Assembly (NCBI GenBank): GCA_964459445.1
Contig: CAYWMP010000061.1
Span: forward strand, 1 to 29,268
Source of the DNA: CAYWMP01 sp964459445
Lineage (GTDB): Bacteria; Desulfobacterota; DSM-4660; Desulfatiglandales; HGW-15
Length of the DNA: 29,268 bases
Reading direction: 5' to 3'
Part shown: positions 7,781-15,657 of the stretch, one piece after another
How the letters are laid out: each line of letters begins with the position of its first letter
How positions within the stretch are numbered: the stretch's first letter is position 1
Made by a program: the position numbers and the translations under genes
The notes under the pieces: generated by a model
Database searches by the model: none
Told to the model about the DNA's origin: nothing
Seen by the model: the letters and a program-made list of their open reading frames with translations, nothing else

Positions 7781-8740
7781 CTAAGTGCTTGGATTCTCCA
7801 GGGCCTTAAGGATCGCTATTAAACGGTCATCGCGCTCCCGAATAAGCTCTTTTATCGATTTCCCCGCGGTTACCTGTTCACACCCCTCAACCATACATTG
7901 TCGCAATTCAGGGGTGAGTTCAGGTGCATCCATATAGGTCCAGGGGAGCTTCAGAGCCGGACCGAAGTGTTCGAGGAAGTAATCCATACCACCCTCTCCT
8001 CCGGCCAGGTGAAAGGTCAAGCAGGGTCCAATGATCGCCCATCGCAAAGCGGGACCCTGAGTCATGGCGATGTCGATCTCTTCAACCGATGCCAATCCTT
8101 CGGAAACGAGATGCAATGCCTCACGCCAGACAGCCTCAATCAATCGGTTCGCCAGAAAGCCGGGCAATTCACGATCCAGTTTGAGAGGACGCTTCCCCAT
8201 TAATGCATAGAAATCCATTGCCCAGTCTACCACCTGGGGATCGGTCTGTTCTCCACCCACGACTTCGACCAGAGGAATCAGATAGGGCGGATTGAAGGGG
8301 TGACCCACAACGCAGCGATCAGGGTGCAGGCATCCCTGCTGCATTTTGGTCATCGGAACGCCGGAGGTGCTGGATGCAATAACGACAGAAGGCGAAGTTG
8401 CGGCGTCAATCTCTCGGATAATTTCGTTTTTGAATCCTTCCCGCTCGGGCGTGTTCTCTTGTACAAAATCGGCATGGGTTACAGCGTCGGAAATTTCCGA
8501 TGCAAAGGTGAGGCGATCGGGACTTGCGCATTTACCCAAACCCAGCCGTTCAAGGGTCGGCCAGACATCGTCTATCATTTCGCGCAACCGGGTCTCTGCC
8601 TCCGGTCCCGGATCGTAAACGCAGACCTCCATTCCCCGACGCAGGAAATGCGCAACCCAGCCGCCGCCGATCGCGCCTGTGCCGATCACGGCAACCCTGC
8701 GCACTTTTTCAGGATCAATGAGATTCATTTTGGTATCCAT
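7781..8740 (-). CDS. Beta-hydroxyacid / L-carnitine dehydrogenase-like NAD-dependent oxidoreductase (3-hydroxyacyl-CoA dehydrogenase family)
   Basis: The 319-residue product has an N-terminal NAD-binding fold with G20-x-G22-x-x-G25 (VAVIGTGAIGGG), a typical STSG segment near 124-127, and the family motif GHPFNPPYLIPLVEV with H147. A helical C-terminal domain follows. Length and sequence style match L-carnitine 3-dehydrogenases (about 320 residues) better than the larger fatty-acid oxidation enzymes. The gene lies 32 bp downstream of a BKACE gene. In known carnitine degradation, the dehydrogenase makes 3-dehydrocarnitine, which a BKACE enzyme cleaves. Carnitine is therefore the leading substrate guess, but other beta-hydroxy acids are possible. 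A second in-frame ATG four codons in could also be the start. Confidence 0.82.
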   Translation of the reverse strand: MDTKMNLIDPEKVRRVAVIGTGAIGGGWVAHFLRRGMEVCVYDPGPEAETRLREMIDDVWPTLERLGLGKCASPDRLTFASEISDAVTHADFVQENTPEREGFKNEIIREIDAATSPSVVIASSTSGVPMTKMQQGCLHPDRCVVGHPFNPPYLIPLVEVVGGEQTDPQVVDWAMDFYALMGKRPLKLDRELPGFLANRLIEAVWREALHLVSEGLASVEEIDIAMTQGPALRWAIIGPCLTFHLAGGEGGMDYFLEHFGPALKLPWTYMDAPELTPELRQCMVEGCEQVTAGKSIKELIRERDDRLIAILKALENPST

Positions 8741-8772
8741 GTAACATCTTGGTTTTAATCCTGGTCTCCAAC

Positions 8773-9714
8773 CTAAAAAGCGACCTGATCTATGCCTTTC
8801 AAGTCGAGAATTTCTCGAGCTTCATCCGGTGTGGCGATTTCCAGGGACAATTCTTCGAGAATCCTGCATATCTTTCGGACCTGATCGGCGTTTGATTCTG
8901 CCAGTTTACCCTTTTGCAAATAGAGACTGTCTTCCAATCCGACGCGCACATGGCTGCCCATGATGGCTCCTACGGTGACCACATTCATTTGGTAACGCCC
9001 GCTTCCCAACACCGACCACTGGATGTCATTGCCGAGCAAGCGACCAGCCATCTGTTTCAGGTGGACAATATTTTCCACTTCAGGGCCGATCCCACCCATG
9101 GTGCCGATCACGAATTGCAGAAAAACAGGTGGTTTGACAAGACCGATGTCCAGGTAGTAGGCCAGCGTATAGATCTGCCCTACATCATAGGCCTCATATT
9201 CAAAACGGACGCCGGTTTCCTGGGTCAGATGTTTGAGCATATACTCCATATCAGAGAAGTTGCTGGCAAAAGGTTCGTTGCGTGAGCTCTCAAGGAAGGG
9301 TTCTTCCCATTCAAATTTCCATTGATCCTGATATCTGGGAATCATTGGGAATACGCCATAATTGATCGTACCTAAATTGAGCGTGCATAGCTCAGGTTGT
9401 AGCTCTCGGACCGGTATAAGCCGTTCTTCAACAGTCTGGCCGGTGGCGCCCCCCGTGGTCAGGCCGATGATGGCATCCGTTTCGGCTTTAATCCCCTTCA
9501 TGTATTGCCGAAACAGCTCAGGATCAGGTGAAGGACGACCATCTTTGGGGTCCCTGGCATGCAGGTGAATGACAGCGGCGCCTGCCTCAAAGGCATCAAT
9601 GGATTGTCGAATAATGTCCTCGGATTTGTAGGGCAGATGGGGGGACATAGTCGGCGTGTGGGTCGATCCGGTGACGGCACAGGTGATGATCACTTTGTGG
9701 GGTTTCTTGGGCAT
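8773..9714 (-). CDS. Beta-keto acid cleavage enzyme (BKACE, DUF849 family)
   Basis: BKACE enzymes are zinc-dependent and condense a beta-keto acid with acetyl-CoA, giving acetoacetate and a new acyl-CoA. The 313-residue product shows the zinc motif H50-L-H52-A-R (AVIHLHARDPKDGRPS) and the C-terminal RVGLED segment with E261-D262, which corresponds to the metal-ligand and catalytic region of the 3-keto-5-aminohexanoate cleavage enzyme. The start was chosen at 9714 (MPKKPHKVII). A longer frame begins at a TTG at 9798, but that TTG is part of a promoter -35 box and the likely transcript starts near 9764. The gene is first of an operon with the dehydrogenase and the ADP-forming synthetase. Subfamily substrate is not deducible by eye; dehydrocarnitine is the natural guess. 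Confidence 0.9.
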   Translation of the reverse strand: MPKKPHKVIITCAVTGSTHTPTMSPHLPYKSEDIIRQSIDAFEAGAAVIHLHARDPKDGRPSPDPELFRQYMKGIKAETDAIIGLTTGGATGQTVEERLIPVRELQPELCTLNLGTINYGVFPMIPRYQDQWKFEWEEPFLESSRNEPFASNFSDMEYMLKHLTQETGVRFEYEAYDVGQIYTLAYYLDIGLVKPPVFLQFVIGTMGGIGPEVENIVHLKQMAGRLLGNDIQWSVLGSGRYQMNVVTVGAIMGSHVRVGLEDSLYLQKGKLAESNADQVRKICRILEELSLEIATPDEAREILDLKGIDQVAF

Positions 9715-9770
9715 GGGTGTGTATCCTTTTTTGAGGAGAGGGTTGATGGGAATTGCTTTACCGGGCAGGC

Positions 9771-9798
9771 AGTATAAAGGGTTTTTTCTGTGTGTCAA
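9771..9798 (-). promoter_or_regulatory. Sigma70-type promoter of the BKACE operon
   Basis: On the minus strand a perfect -35 box TTGACA (9798-9793) is followed after 16 bp by TATACT (9776-9771). Transcription would start near 9764, about 50 bp before the BKACE ATG at 9714. This spacing decides the start-codon choice for BKACE. Confidence 0.7.
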
Positions 9799-10126
9799 TA
9801 TGTAAGTTAAAACAAATCCACTCCGTATCTAACACTTAAAAATGGACAACTGAATAGAGATTTGATAAATATGTTATGTTTCTTTCTTCCAAGTAATAAA
9901 TGCACCACCGTGGTGCACTGCCCACCATCCTAACCAACCACTTTTTCAAACCAATTCTTAATAAAACTTTCCATTAATTGCATTTCCATTAGATCTGCAT
10001 TTCAACACCTAATTCAACACGAGATATTTGCGGGTTTCTCGGCTTAGTCAGCAATGGACGCAACATTGCCTGTCTGGAGCCTTTCAGAACCAAATCAAAA
10101 GACAATTATCTAGCAAGGAGGATATT
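9799..10126. other. Divergent intergenic regulatory region
   Basis: This AT-rich region separates the BKACE operon (minus) from the methyltransferase operon (plus). It contains the palindrome at 9901-9917 and, near 9970-10010, repeated TTCCATTA and GCATTTC words. I see no clear plus-strand promoter matching the sigma70 consensus, no riboswitch I can name and no convincing small gene. Confidence 0.5.
9901..9917. promoter_or_regulatory. Perfect 17-bp palindrome, candidate operator
   Basis: TGCACCAC, one base, GTGGTGCA: an 8-1-8 perfect inverted repeat, GC-rich inside an AT-rich spacer. It lies about 100 bp upstream of the BKACE promoter and 210 bp upstream of the divergent O-methyltransferase start. 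It looks like the site of a dimeric regulator controlling one or both operons. The regulator is not evident nearby. Confidence 0.55.
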
Positions 10127-11161
10127 ATGAAAAACATGGAAAGTCCGAATACACAGCCGATGATCCCCCCACCAGCGCAGTTATTCGGGTATTTGTTGGG
10201 ATTCATGAAATCTCAAGCGATTCATGTGGCGGCAAAACTAAAGATTGCTGATAAATTAAAAGATGGCCCCAAACCAATTGAAGAATTAGCTGATGCCGCC
10301 AATGTAGATAGAGAAACGCTTTACCGCCTTCTTCGCGCGCTGGCCGGCATATGCATTTTTTGTGAAAAGGAGGATGGGGTATTTGATTTGACCCCCATGG
10401 CATCGGCATTACTGAGTGACGTCCCTGGGTCGCTCAGGCCTTTTGCGGTCATGATCGGCGACAGGTCATGGTGGAATTCTTGGGGCGAGCTGTTCTATTC
10501 CGTCCAAACAGGGAATTCTGCAATTGACCATGTATTAGGGATGACCTTTAATGAGTACCTCGAAAAACACCCGGATATTTCACAGGTTTTAAGCGAGGTC
10601 ATGACCAGTGTTTCCCAGGTGAGTAATCCGGCCATCGTGGGAAGTTATGATTTCTCGAAATTCAAAACCGTCGTGGATGTGGGCGGAGGGCAGGGGAGCC
10701 TTTTATCGGCCATTCTGAAAGAACACCCCAAACTCAAGGGTATCCTGTTTGACCACCCTCGTGTAGTTGAGTCGGTTGAAGCACTGGATGATGATCTTGA
10801 AGGGCGACTTGAGATTATAGGCGGGGATTTTTTTGAAGCGATCCCTGAAGGTGTTGAGGTTTATGTGCTCAAGCAGATCATTCATAATTGGGATGATTAT
10901 AAAGCTATTAGGATTTTAAAGAACTGTAGCAAAGGGATAAAATCAAATGGCCGTCTCCTGGTGATAGAGGGATTAATTGAACCAGGCCCTGAAGCGAGCG
11001 TCACAAAACTTTTTGATTTGCATATGCTGGCTACGGCCTCAGGAGGAAGAGAACGTACCGAGTCCGAATATCGATTGCTTTTCGAGGCCGCTGGATTTGG
11101 GCTATCAAGCGTTATCCGCACACCATCTTCCTATGCGATTATCGAAGGGCATCCAAAGTAG
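10127..11161 (+). CDS. SAM-dependent O-methyltransferase (plant/bacterial O-methyltransferase family 2)
   Basis: From the ATG at 10127, preceded by a strong AAGGAGG site, the product has 344 residues. A longer frame from a TTG at 10028 is less likely. The N-terminal part (about 10-100) is a winged-helix dimerisation domain (KIADKLKDGPKPIEELADAA). The C-terminal domain binds SAM (VVDVGGGQGSLLSAIL) and holds the family's catalytic His segment (QIIHNWDD), then RLLVIEGLIEPG and a GGRERTESEYRLLFEAAGF tail. Relatives methylate hydroxyls of small aromatic or polyketide-like molecules. It leads a plus-strand cluster of a nitrilase and corrinoid methyltransferase genes, although a 264-bp spacer separates it from the nitrilase. 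Its substrate is unknown. Confidence 0.85.
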   Translation: MKNMESPNTQPMIPPPAQLFGYLLGFMKSQAIHVAAKLKIADKLKDGPKPIEELADAANVDRETLYRLLRALAGICIFCEKEDGVFDLTPMASALLSDVPGSLRPFAVMIGDRSWWNSWGELFYSVQTGNSAIDHVLGMTFNEYLEKHPDISQVLSEVMTSVSQVSNPAIVGSYDFSKFKTVVDVGGGQGSLLSAILKEHPKLKGILFDHPRVVESVEALDDDLEGRLEIIGGDFFEAIPEGVEVYVLKQIIHNWDDYKAIRILKNCSKGIKSNGRLLVIEGLIEPGPEASVTKLFDLHMLATASGGRERTESEYRLLFEAAGFGLSSVIRTPSSYAIIEGHPK

Positions 11162-11425
11162 GGGATAGTCAGAATCAAATTATTGCGTTATAAAAAAAGC
11201 TTAGCCTTTTTCTTAAGCTTGGGCCCACAGGAATTTTTTTCAGGGACAAAGTTGAAACAAAGGCGAAAGGCTTAAGGCTCAAGGCTTAAGGTAAAGCCTC
11301 CTTTCCTTACACCCTGCGCCTTGTACCTTGGGCCTACCTGTTTTGATCCCCGAGCCCTAATTAAATCAAACACCTATAAAAGGGCAAAATTGATACCGCT
11401 ATAGAAGGAACAGAAAGGGGGTATT
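11162..11425. other. Spacer with hairpin and AAGGCTTAAGG direct repeats
   Basis: A 7-bp inverted repeat, AAGCTTA (11197-11203) and TAAGCTT (11214-11220), lies 36 bp after the O-methyltransferase stop. It is preceded by an A-run, so it resembles a terminator for the minus strand more than for the plus strand. Further on, AAGGCTTAAGG occurs twice (11267-11277 and 11281-11291), followed by a related AAGG/CCTT-rich stretch. No gene is seen. Confidence 0.45.
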
Positions 11426-12403
11426 ATGGAGAAAGTAAAGGCAGCGGTGGTGCAGGATGCGCCGGTGGTATTTGATCTTGAGGCCACTCTCACAAAGGTA
11501 GGGCATCTTCTTGAAAAGGCATCACAACAGGGCGCACAACTTGTGGTGTTCCCGGAGGCCTTTGTCTCGGCCTATCCCATAGGCCTTGATTTCGGGGCGC
11601 GTATTGGCTTCCGTAAACCGGAAGGTCGAGAGGATTTTCGCAGGTACTTTGAAAGTTCGATTGAAGTGCCCGGACCTGCTACTGAGGCGCTGGGAAAGTC
11701 GGTCAAAAGGTCAGGGGTTTACATGGTGATCGGAGTCATCGAACGGGACGGGGGAACCCTCTACTGCACTGCGTTATCTTTCGGGCCAAAGGGCGAGTTG
11801 CTGGGCAAGCATCGAAAATTGATGCCTACGGCGGCCGAAAGATTGGTCTGGGGTTTTGGCGACGGCTCCACCATGGAAGCGATCGAAACGCCTTTGGGCC
11901 GTTTGGGCACGGTCATCTGTTGGGAAAATTATATGCCGCTCTTAAGAATGCACATGTACGCCCAGGGCGTTCAGATTTACTGTGCACCTACTGCTGACTG
12001 TCGAGACACCTGGCTATCCACCATGCGCCATATCGCCCTGGAAGGTCGTTGCTTTGTTCTCACTGCCTGCCAGTTTCTAAGGCGTTCCGATTGTCCGGAT
12101 GATTATGCAGCTATGTTCGAGCACTTTGGCGGCGACCAGCCTGAAACCCTCCTCATGAGAGGCGGCGCCTGTATCATCGACCCCTTAGGGCAAATCCTGG
12201 TTTCTCCCAATTTCGAAGAGCCGGGGATCTTTCTGGCTGAACTCGATATGGGCGAGATCCCCCGGGGAAAATATGATTTCGATGTCGTGGGTCATTACGC
12301 CCGGCCCGATGTCTTTCGTTTGTATGTTGATACCAGTCCTAAACCATCTGTCGTGACACATTCAAAAAGCCTTGAAGGCCAATTTCCCGAAGATCCGAAG
12401 TGA
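11426..12403 (+). CDS. Nitrilase (carbon-nitrogen hydrolase superfamily)
   Basis: The 325-residue product has the complete nitrilase triad: E44 in VVFPEAF, K131 in GKHRKLMPT and C165 in VICWENYMP. These positions fit true nitrilases closely, and the RLVWGFGDGS segment after the lysine motif is also nitrilase-branch. Such enzymes hydrolyse R-CN to the acid and ammonia, sometimes releasing amides. The ATG follows a GAAAGGGGG ribosome site. It is the first gene of a close set with the UroD-like methyltransferase 108 bp downstream. A nitrile substrate in a corrinoid methyl-transfer operon is unexpected; the enzyme might open a methylated nitrile or act on an unrelated compound. Cytoplasmic, with no signal peptide. 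Confidence 0.88.
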   Translation: MEKVKAAVVQDAPVVFDLEATLTKVGHLLEKASQQGAQLVVFPEAFVSAYPIGLDFGARIGFRKPEGREDFRRYFESSIEVPGPATEALGKSVKRSGVYMVIGVIERDGGTLYCTALSFGPKGELLGKHRKLMPTAAERLVWGFGDGSTMEAIETPLGRLGTVICWENYMPLLRMHMYAQGVQIYCAPTADCRDTWLSTMRHIALEGRCFVLTACQFLRRSDCPDDYAAMFEHFGGDQPETLLMRGGACIIDPLGQILVSPNFEEPGIFLAELDMGEIPRGKYDFDVVGHYARPDVFRLYVDTSPKPSVVTHSKSLEGQFPEDPK

Positions 12404-12511
12404 GCTGTAGATCCACCATATATAAAACGTCATAATTCGGTGAGCACCGTGAAGGACATGAGATAGCAGGAAACGATCCAATACCGCCCCTGTTGAAAGG
12501 AAAAAAGGAAT

Positions 12512-13855
12512 ATGAAGGAGAGATGGATTGACGTTGCTCCGGATGCCGGCCAAAAACAGGAAGCCCGGTTTGCGACTTGGCTGTCGGGGGAAGATATTCC
12601 ATTTGAGAGTCCCGAAGCCGAGAAGGCGTACCGACATAAGGCCACTCTTATAAAAGATGCAATTCAGTTGAAGAAGATACCCGAGCGCGTGCCCATCTGC
12701 CCCTCCGCCGGATTTTTTCCCCTTCAATATGCCGGCGTTACTATGTACGACGGTATGTATGACTATGACGCCCTCGAACAAGCCTGGGAGAAGTATTGCC
12801 AGGATTTTTCGCCGGACGCATACAATGCCCCGGTAGCCATTGTGCCCGGCAAGGTTTTGGATATCCTTGAATTCAGACTCTGCCAGTGGCCGGGCCATGG
12901 CGTTTCCAAACAGAACGAATACCAGTATGTTGAAAAAGAGTACATGAAGGCTGAGGAGTACCAGGATCTCATTGACGATCCGACCGGTTTCTTTATGAAT
13001 ATCTACTTCCCCCGCATATTCGGAAGTCTGAAACCATTAAAGAGAATGCCCCTCCTGCCTCCGGTAAACGAAATCGTTTGTATCCCTCCTGCATTGATGC
13101 CTTTCGGGTCAGAAGACGTGCAATCAGCAATAAAAAGTCTAGTGAAGGCAGGAGAAGAGGCCGTAAGATGGAGGAATGTTGTCCGCCAAATAAATGGATC
13201 GATAATGGGAAAAGGAAATCCAGGCTTTGCGGGTGGATTCACCAAGGCGCCCTTTGATGTGATTGGGGATACCCTCAGAGGCACCACCGGGATTTTGTTG
13301 GACATCTATCGGCACCCGAATGAACTTAAAGAGGCCTGCGAAAGGATCACGCCGTTCATGATAAAGGCGGGCGTTGCCTCATGTAAAGCCAACGGACACA
13401 TCATGCCCTTTATACCCCTCCATAAGGGAGCAGACGGTTTCATGTCCGATGAACAATTCCATACATTTTATTGGCCGACACTACGAAAACTCATCATCGG
13501 ACTCGTCAACGAAGGTTTGGTTCCGCAATTGTTCGCAGAAGGAGGATATAATCAGCGCCTTGAGGTAATCTGCGATATTCCGAAGGGGAAGGCCCTTTGG
13601 TGGTTCGACCTGACGGATATGAAACAGGCAAAGGAAACGGTCGGCCAGGTAGCCTGTATTGCAGGTAATGTCCCCCTTTCCCTGCTCTGTACATCTACAC
13701 CCGATGAAGTGGAAGCTTACTGCAAAGACCTAATAGATGTGGCAGGCAAGGAAGGTGGTTTTATTCTCTCAACCGGGGCAGGCATGCAGGGATCCAAACC
13801 GGAGAATGTGAAGGCTATGATTGATTTTTCGAAGCAGTATGGGGAGTACAGTTAA
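12512..13855 (+). CDS. UroD-superfamily methyltransferase-like protein (first of two), metal ligands not conserved
   Basis: The 447-residue protein belongs to the uroporphyrinogen decarboxylase superfamily, which includes the cobamide methyltransferases MtaA, MtbA and CmuA. Recognisable pieces are the central PFDVIGDTLRGTTGI region, the GNVPLSLLCTSTPDEVEAYCKDLI segment and the ENVKAMIDFSKQYGEY tail. In MtaA-type enzymes zinc is held by H-x-C and a distant Cys. Here the first site reads F341-A-E343 and the Cys position is A423, so only a carboxylate remains. It may be the substrate-binding methyltransferase that loads the corrinoid protein, or a non-zinc variant. It starts after a clear GGA-rich ribosome site and is followed 15 bp later by the corrinoid protein gene. 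True heme-pathway UroD is unlikely given this context. Confidence 0.8.
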   Translation: MKERWIDVAPDAGQKQEARFATWLSGEDIPFESPEAEKAYRHKATLIKDAIQLKKIPERVPICPSAGFFPLQYAGVTMYDGMYDYDALEQAWEKYCQDFSPDAYNAPVAIVPGKVLDILEFRLCQWPGHGVSKQNEYQYVEKEYMKAEEYQDLIDDPTGFFMNIYFPRIFGSLKPLKRMPLLPPVNEIVCIPPALMPFGSEDVQSAIKSLVKAGEEAVRWRNVVRQINGSIMGKGNPGFAGGFTKAPFDVIGDTLRGTTGILLDIYRHPNELKEACERITPFMIKAGVASCKANGHIMPFIPLHKGADGFMSDEQFHTFYWPTLRKLIIGLVNEGLVPQLFAEGGYNQRLEVICDIPKGKALWWFDLTDMKQAKETVGQVACIAGNVPLSLLCTSTPDEVEAYCKDLIDVAGKEGGFILSTGAGMQGSKPENVKAMIDFSKQYGEYS

Positions 13856-13870
13856 CAAGGAGAGTGAGTC

Positions 13871-14509
13871 ATGCCCGGGGATTTGGTTAAAACCATAGCA
13901 AATATGAAAGAAAAGGAATCAATAGATCTCGCAAAAGAGATGTTGGAAAAGGGCGAAGATCTATTGAAGATCTTTGAGTTTTGCCGGGAAGCCGTCGAGA
14001 TGGTCGGGAAACGGTTTGAAGCAGGAGAGTATTTTTTGCCGGAATTGATTTTAGCGGGCGAGATTCTGAAAAAGATTTCAAAAATGGCCAAACCGTTTTT
14101 TGAACAAAAAGTGGAATCGAAGACACAGTGCTTGGGTAAGGTCGTGATCGGGACGGTAGAGGGGGATATACACAACATAGGTAAGGACATTGTGACGTTT
14201 ATCCTGGACGTGAACGGTTTTGAAGTTCACGACCTAGGCGTGGATGTGGCGCCTGCCAGATTCATTGAGGCAATTAAAAAGGTTCAGCCTGAGATCGTGG
14301 GTATGAGTGCTTTACTGACCTTGGCCTTCGAATCCCTAAAGAACACGGTTGAGGCCATAAAAGAATCGGGCCTGCGGGATCAAGTGAAGATCATGATTGG
14401 TGGCGGTGCAGTGGATGATAAGATACGGATTTATGCGGACGCCGATGCCTATGGTCCAGATGCTGTGGCTGCTGTTAACCTGGCAAAGGATTGGATTGGG
14501 GCACAGTAG
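13871..14509 (+). CDS. Corrinoid (cobalamin-binding) methyl-carrier protein, MtaC/MtbC-like
   Basis: The 212-residue product has the two-domain layout of methyl-carrying corrinoid proteins. An N-terminal helical cap runs to about residue 85, with the RFEAGEYFLPELILAGEIL pattern. A B12-binding Rossmann domain follows, with D99-x-H101-x-x-G104 (GDIHNIGKD; H101 is the lower axial cobalt ligand), the MSALLTLA loop and the MIGGGAV motif. The cobalt accepts a methyl group from a substrate-specific methyltransferase and passes it on. It sits between two UroD-like genes (15 bp after the first, 29 bp before the second) with AAGGAG at its start, so the three are surely one operon. No reductive activase (RamA/RACE-type) gene is in the window; that function must be elsewhere. 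Confidence 0.92.
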   Translation: MPGDLVKTIANMKEKESIDLAKEMLEKGEDLLKIFEFCREAVEMVGKRFEAGEYFLPELILAGEILKKISKMAKPFFEQKVESKTQCLGKVVIGTVEGDIHNIGKDIVTFILDVNGFEVHDLGVDVAPARFIEAIKKVQPEIVGMSALLTLAFESLKNTVEAIKESGLRDQVKIMIGGGAVDDKIRIYADADAYGPDAVAAVNLAKDWIGAQ

Positions 14510-14538
14510 TGGAATAGATCTGAGGGAGATGACCATCT

Positions 14539-15657
14539 ATGAGTCAGGAAACGACATTTAAGGAACGATGGCAGCGGATAAAAAAGGCAATATCGCTGGA
14601 ACGGCCCGATAGGGTTCCTGTTGTCCTGGAATATGGTGCATTTGCGGCACGGGTGACCGAAACGCCTTTACCTGAATTTTTGTTGAATCTCAGAAAATCC
14701 GTAGAAGTGATGATTGAAGCCTATCAAAAGGTAGCGGAAGTCGGCGCAGCGGATGCCATGAATTATGGTCGTTTTTCTCCCTATGCACTGGGGTACCTTT
14801 GGCTTTCAAAGATCAAGGTGCCCGGGGTTGACCTGCCTGAAGATGTGTCCTACCAGGTCCATGAAAAAGAACTCATGACACGGGATGACTACGATTTGAT
14901 CCTCAAGGATGGTTGGCCGATCTTCTATGACAGGTTTGTAAAGGAAAAGGTCCTTGATGATGTACCGCCGAAATATCTTCCCTCCAACCAGGTCCCGGTG
15001 GCTGTAAAAGAGGAATGGGCAAAGATCGGGGTGCCGGTCCTGCGCGCAAGCACAGTTGCGCCCCCTTTTGAGTTTCTCTGCGGCGGCCGGTCACTCACGA
15101 GCTTTTTCCTGGATCTCGTGGAGATTCCAGACAAAGTTGAAGCGGTCATGAAAGCGATGATGCCCCATATCTCAACCCCGGTTATCGAAATGGCCAAAAA
15201 GCAAGGGTATCCGGCAATCTGGGTCGGGGGCTGGCGAACGGCACCGGCTATGTTGTCCCCTGAAACGTGGGAACGTTTTGTCTGGTCCTATTTTAGAGAG
15301 CTTGTACATGAAGTGCTCAAACAGGACCTAATTCCATTGCTTCACCTCGACTCAAATTGGACCAGGGAATTAGAGAGCTTCAAGGAATTACCGAAAAAGA
15401 AAATCATCATGGCTCTGGACGGTGATACGGATATTTTCAGGGCCAAAGAGGTGCTGGGCGACCATCTGTGTTTGATGGGAGATGTTCCGCCCGCCATGCT
15501 GGCCTTCGATGATCCGGACGACGTTTATAATTCCAGTCGGAAATTGATCCGGAATTTGGGCCCGGAAGGATTCATTTTGCAATCCGGTTGCGATATCCCT
15601 GAAAACGCCAAACTAGAGAATGTTCAAGCTATGGTTGCCGCAGCCCTTGATTCCTAG
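14539..15657 (+). CDS. UroD-superfamily methyltransferase-like protein (second of two), with H-x-D...C metal-site pattern
   Basis: The 372-residue protein is another UroD-superfamily member. It has FKERWQRIKKAISLERPDRVP at the N-terminus, and a C-terminal half with LLHLDSNW (H269-x-D271), ALDGDTDIFRAKEVLG, LMGDVPPAML and LQSGCDIP (C351). This H-x-D plus Cys pattern is one change away from the H-x-C...C zinc site of MtaA/MtbA, so a metal-dependent methyltransferase role is plausible. It could transfer the methyl group between the corrinoid protein and a thiol, a folate or the substrate. It is the last gene of the operon. Its TAG stop coincides with the first bases of an inverted-repeat element. 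Confidence 0.82.
   Translation: MSQETTFKERWQRIKKAISLERPDRVPVVLEYGAFAARVTETPLPEFLLNLRKSVEVMIEAYQKVAEVGAADAMNYGRFSPYALGYLWLSKIKVPGVDLPEDVSYQVHEKELMTRDDYDLILKDGWPIFYDRFVKEKVLDDVPPKYLPSNQVPVAVKEEWAKIGVPVLRASTVAPPFEFLCGGRSLTSFFLDLVEIPDKVEAVMKAMMPHISTPVIEMAKKQGYPAIWVGGWRTAPAMLSPETWERFVWSYFRELVHEVLKQDLIPLLHLDSNWTRELESFKELPKKKIIMALDGDTDIFRAKEVLGDHLCLMGDVPPAMLAFDDPDDVYNSSRKLIRNLGPEGFILQSGCDIPENAKLENVQAMVAAALDS

Noticed and set aside
9715..9798. Longer BKACE start at a TTG at 9798
   Set aside because: The TTG is inside the -35 box of a strong promoter whose transcript would start downstream, and the extra residues do not resemble the family.
10028..10126. Upstream TTG start for the O-methyltransferase
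   Set aside because: The ATG at 10127 has a strong AAGGAGG site, and the extra 33 residues are not family-like.
9799..10126. Cobalamin or SAM riboswitch upstream of the corrinoid operon
   Set aside because: I looked for a B12-box-like or SAM-type leader here and in 11162-11425 and found none I could support.
12362..12898. Minus-strand 178-codon frame opposite the nitrilase end and first UroD-like gene
   Set aside because: The plus-strand proteins are clearly coding; the antisense product has no family features.
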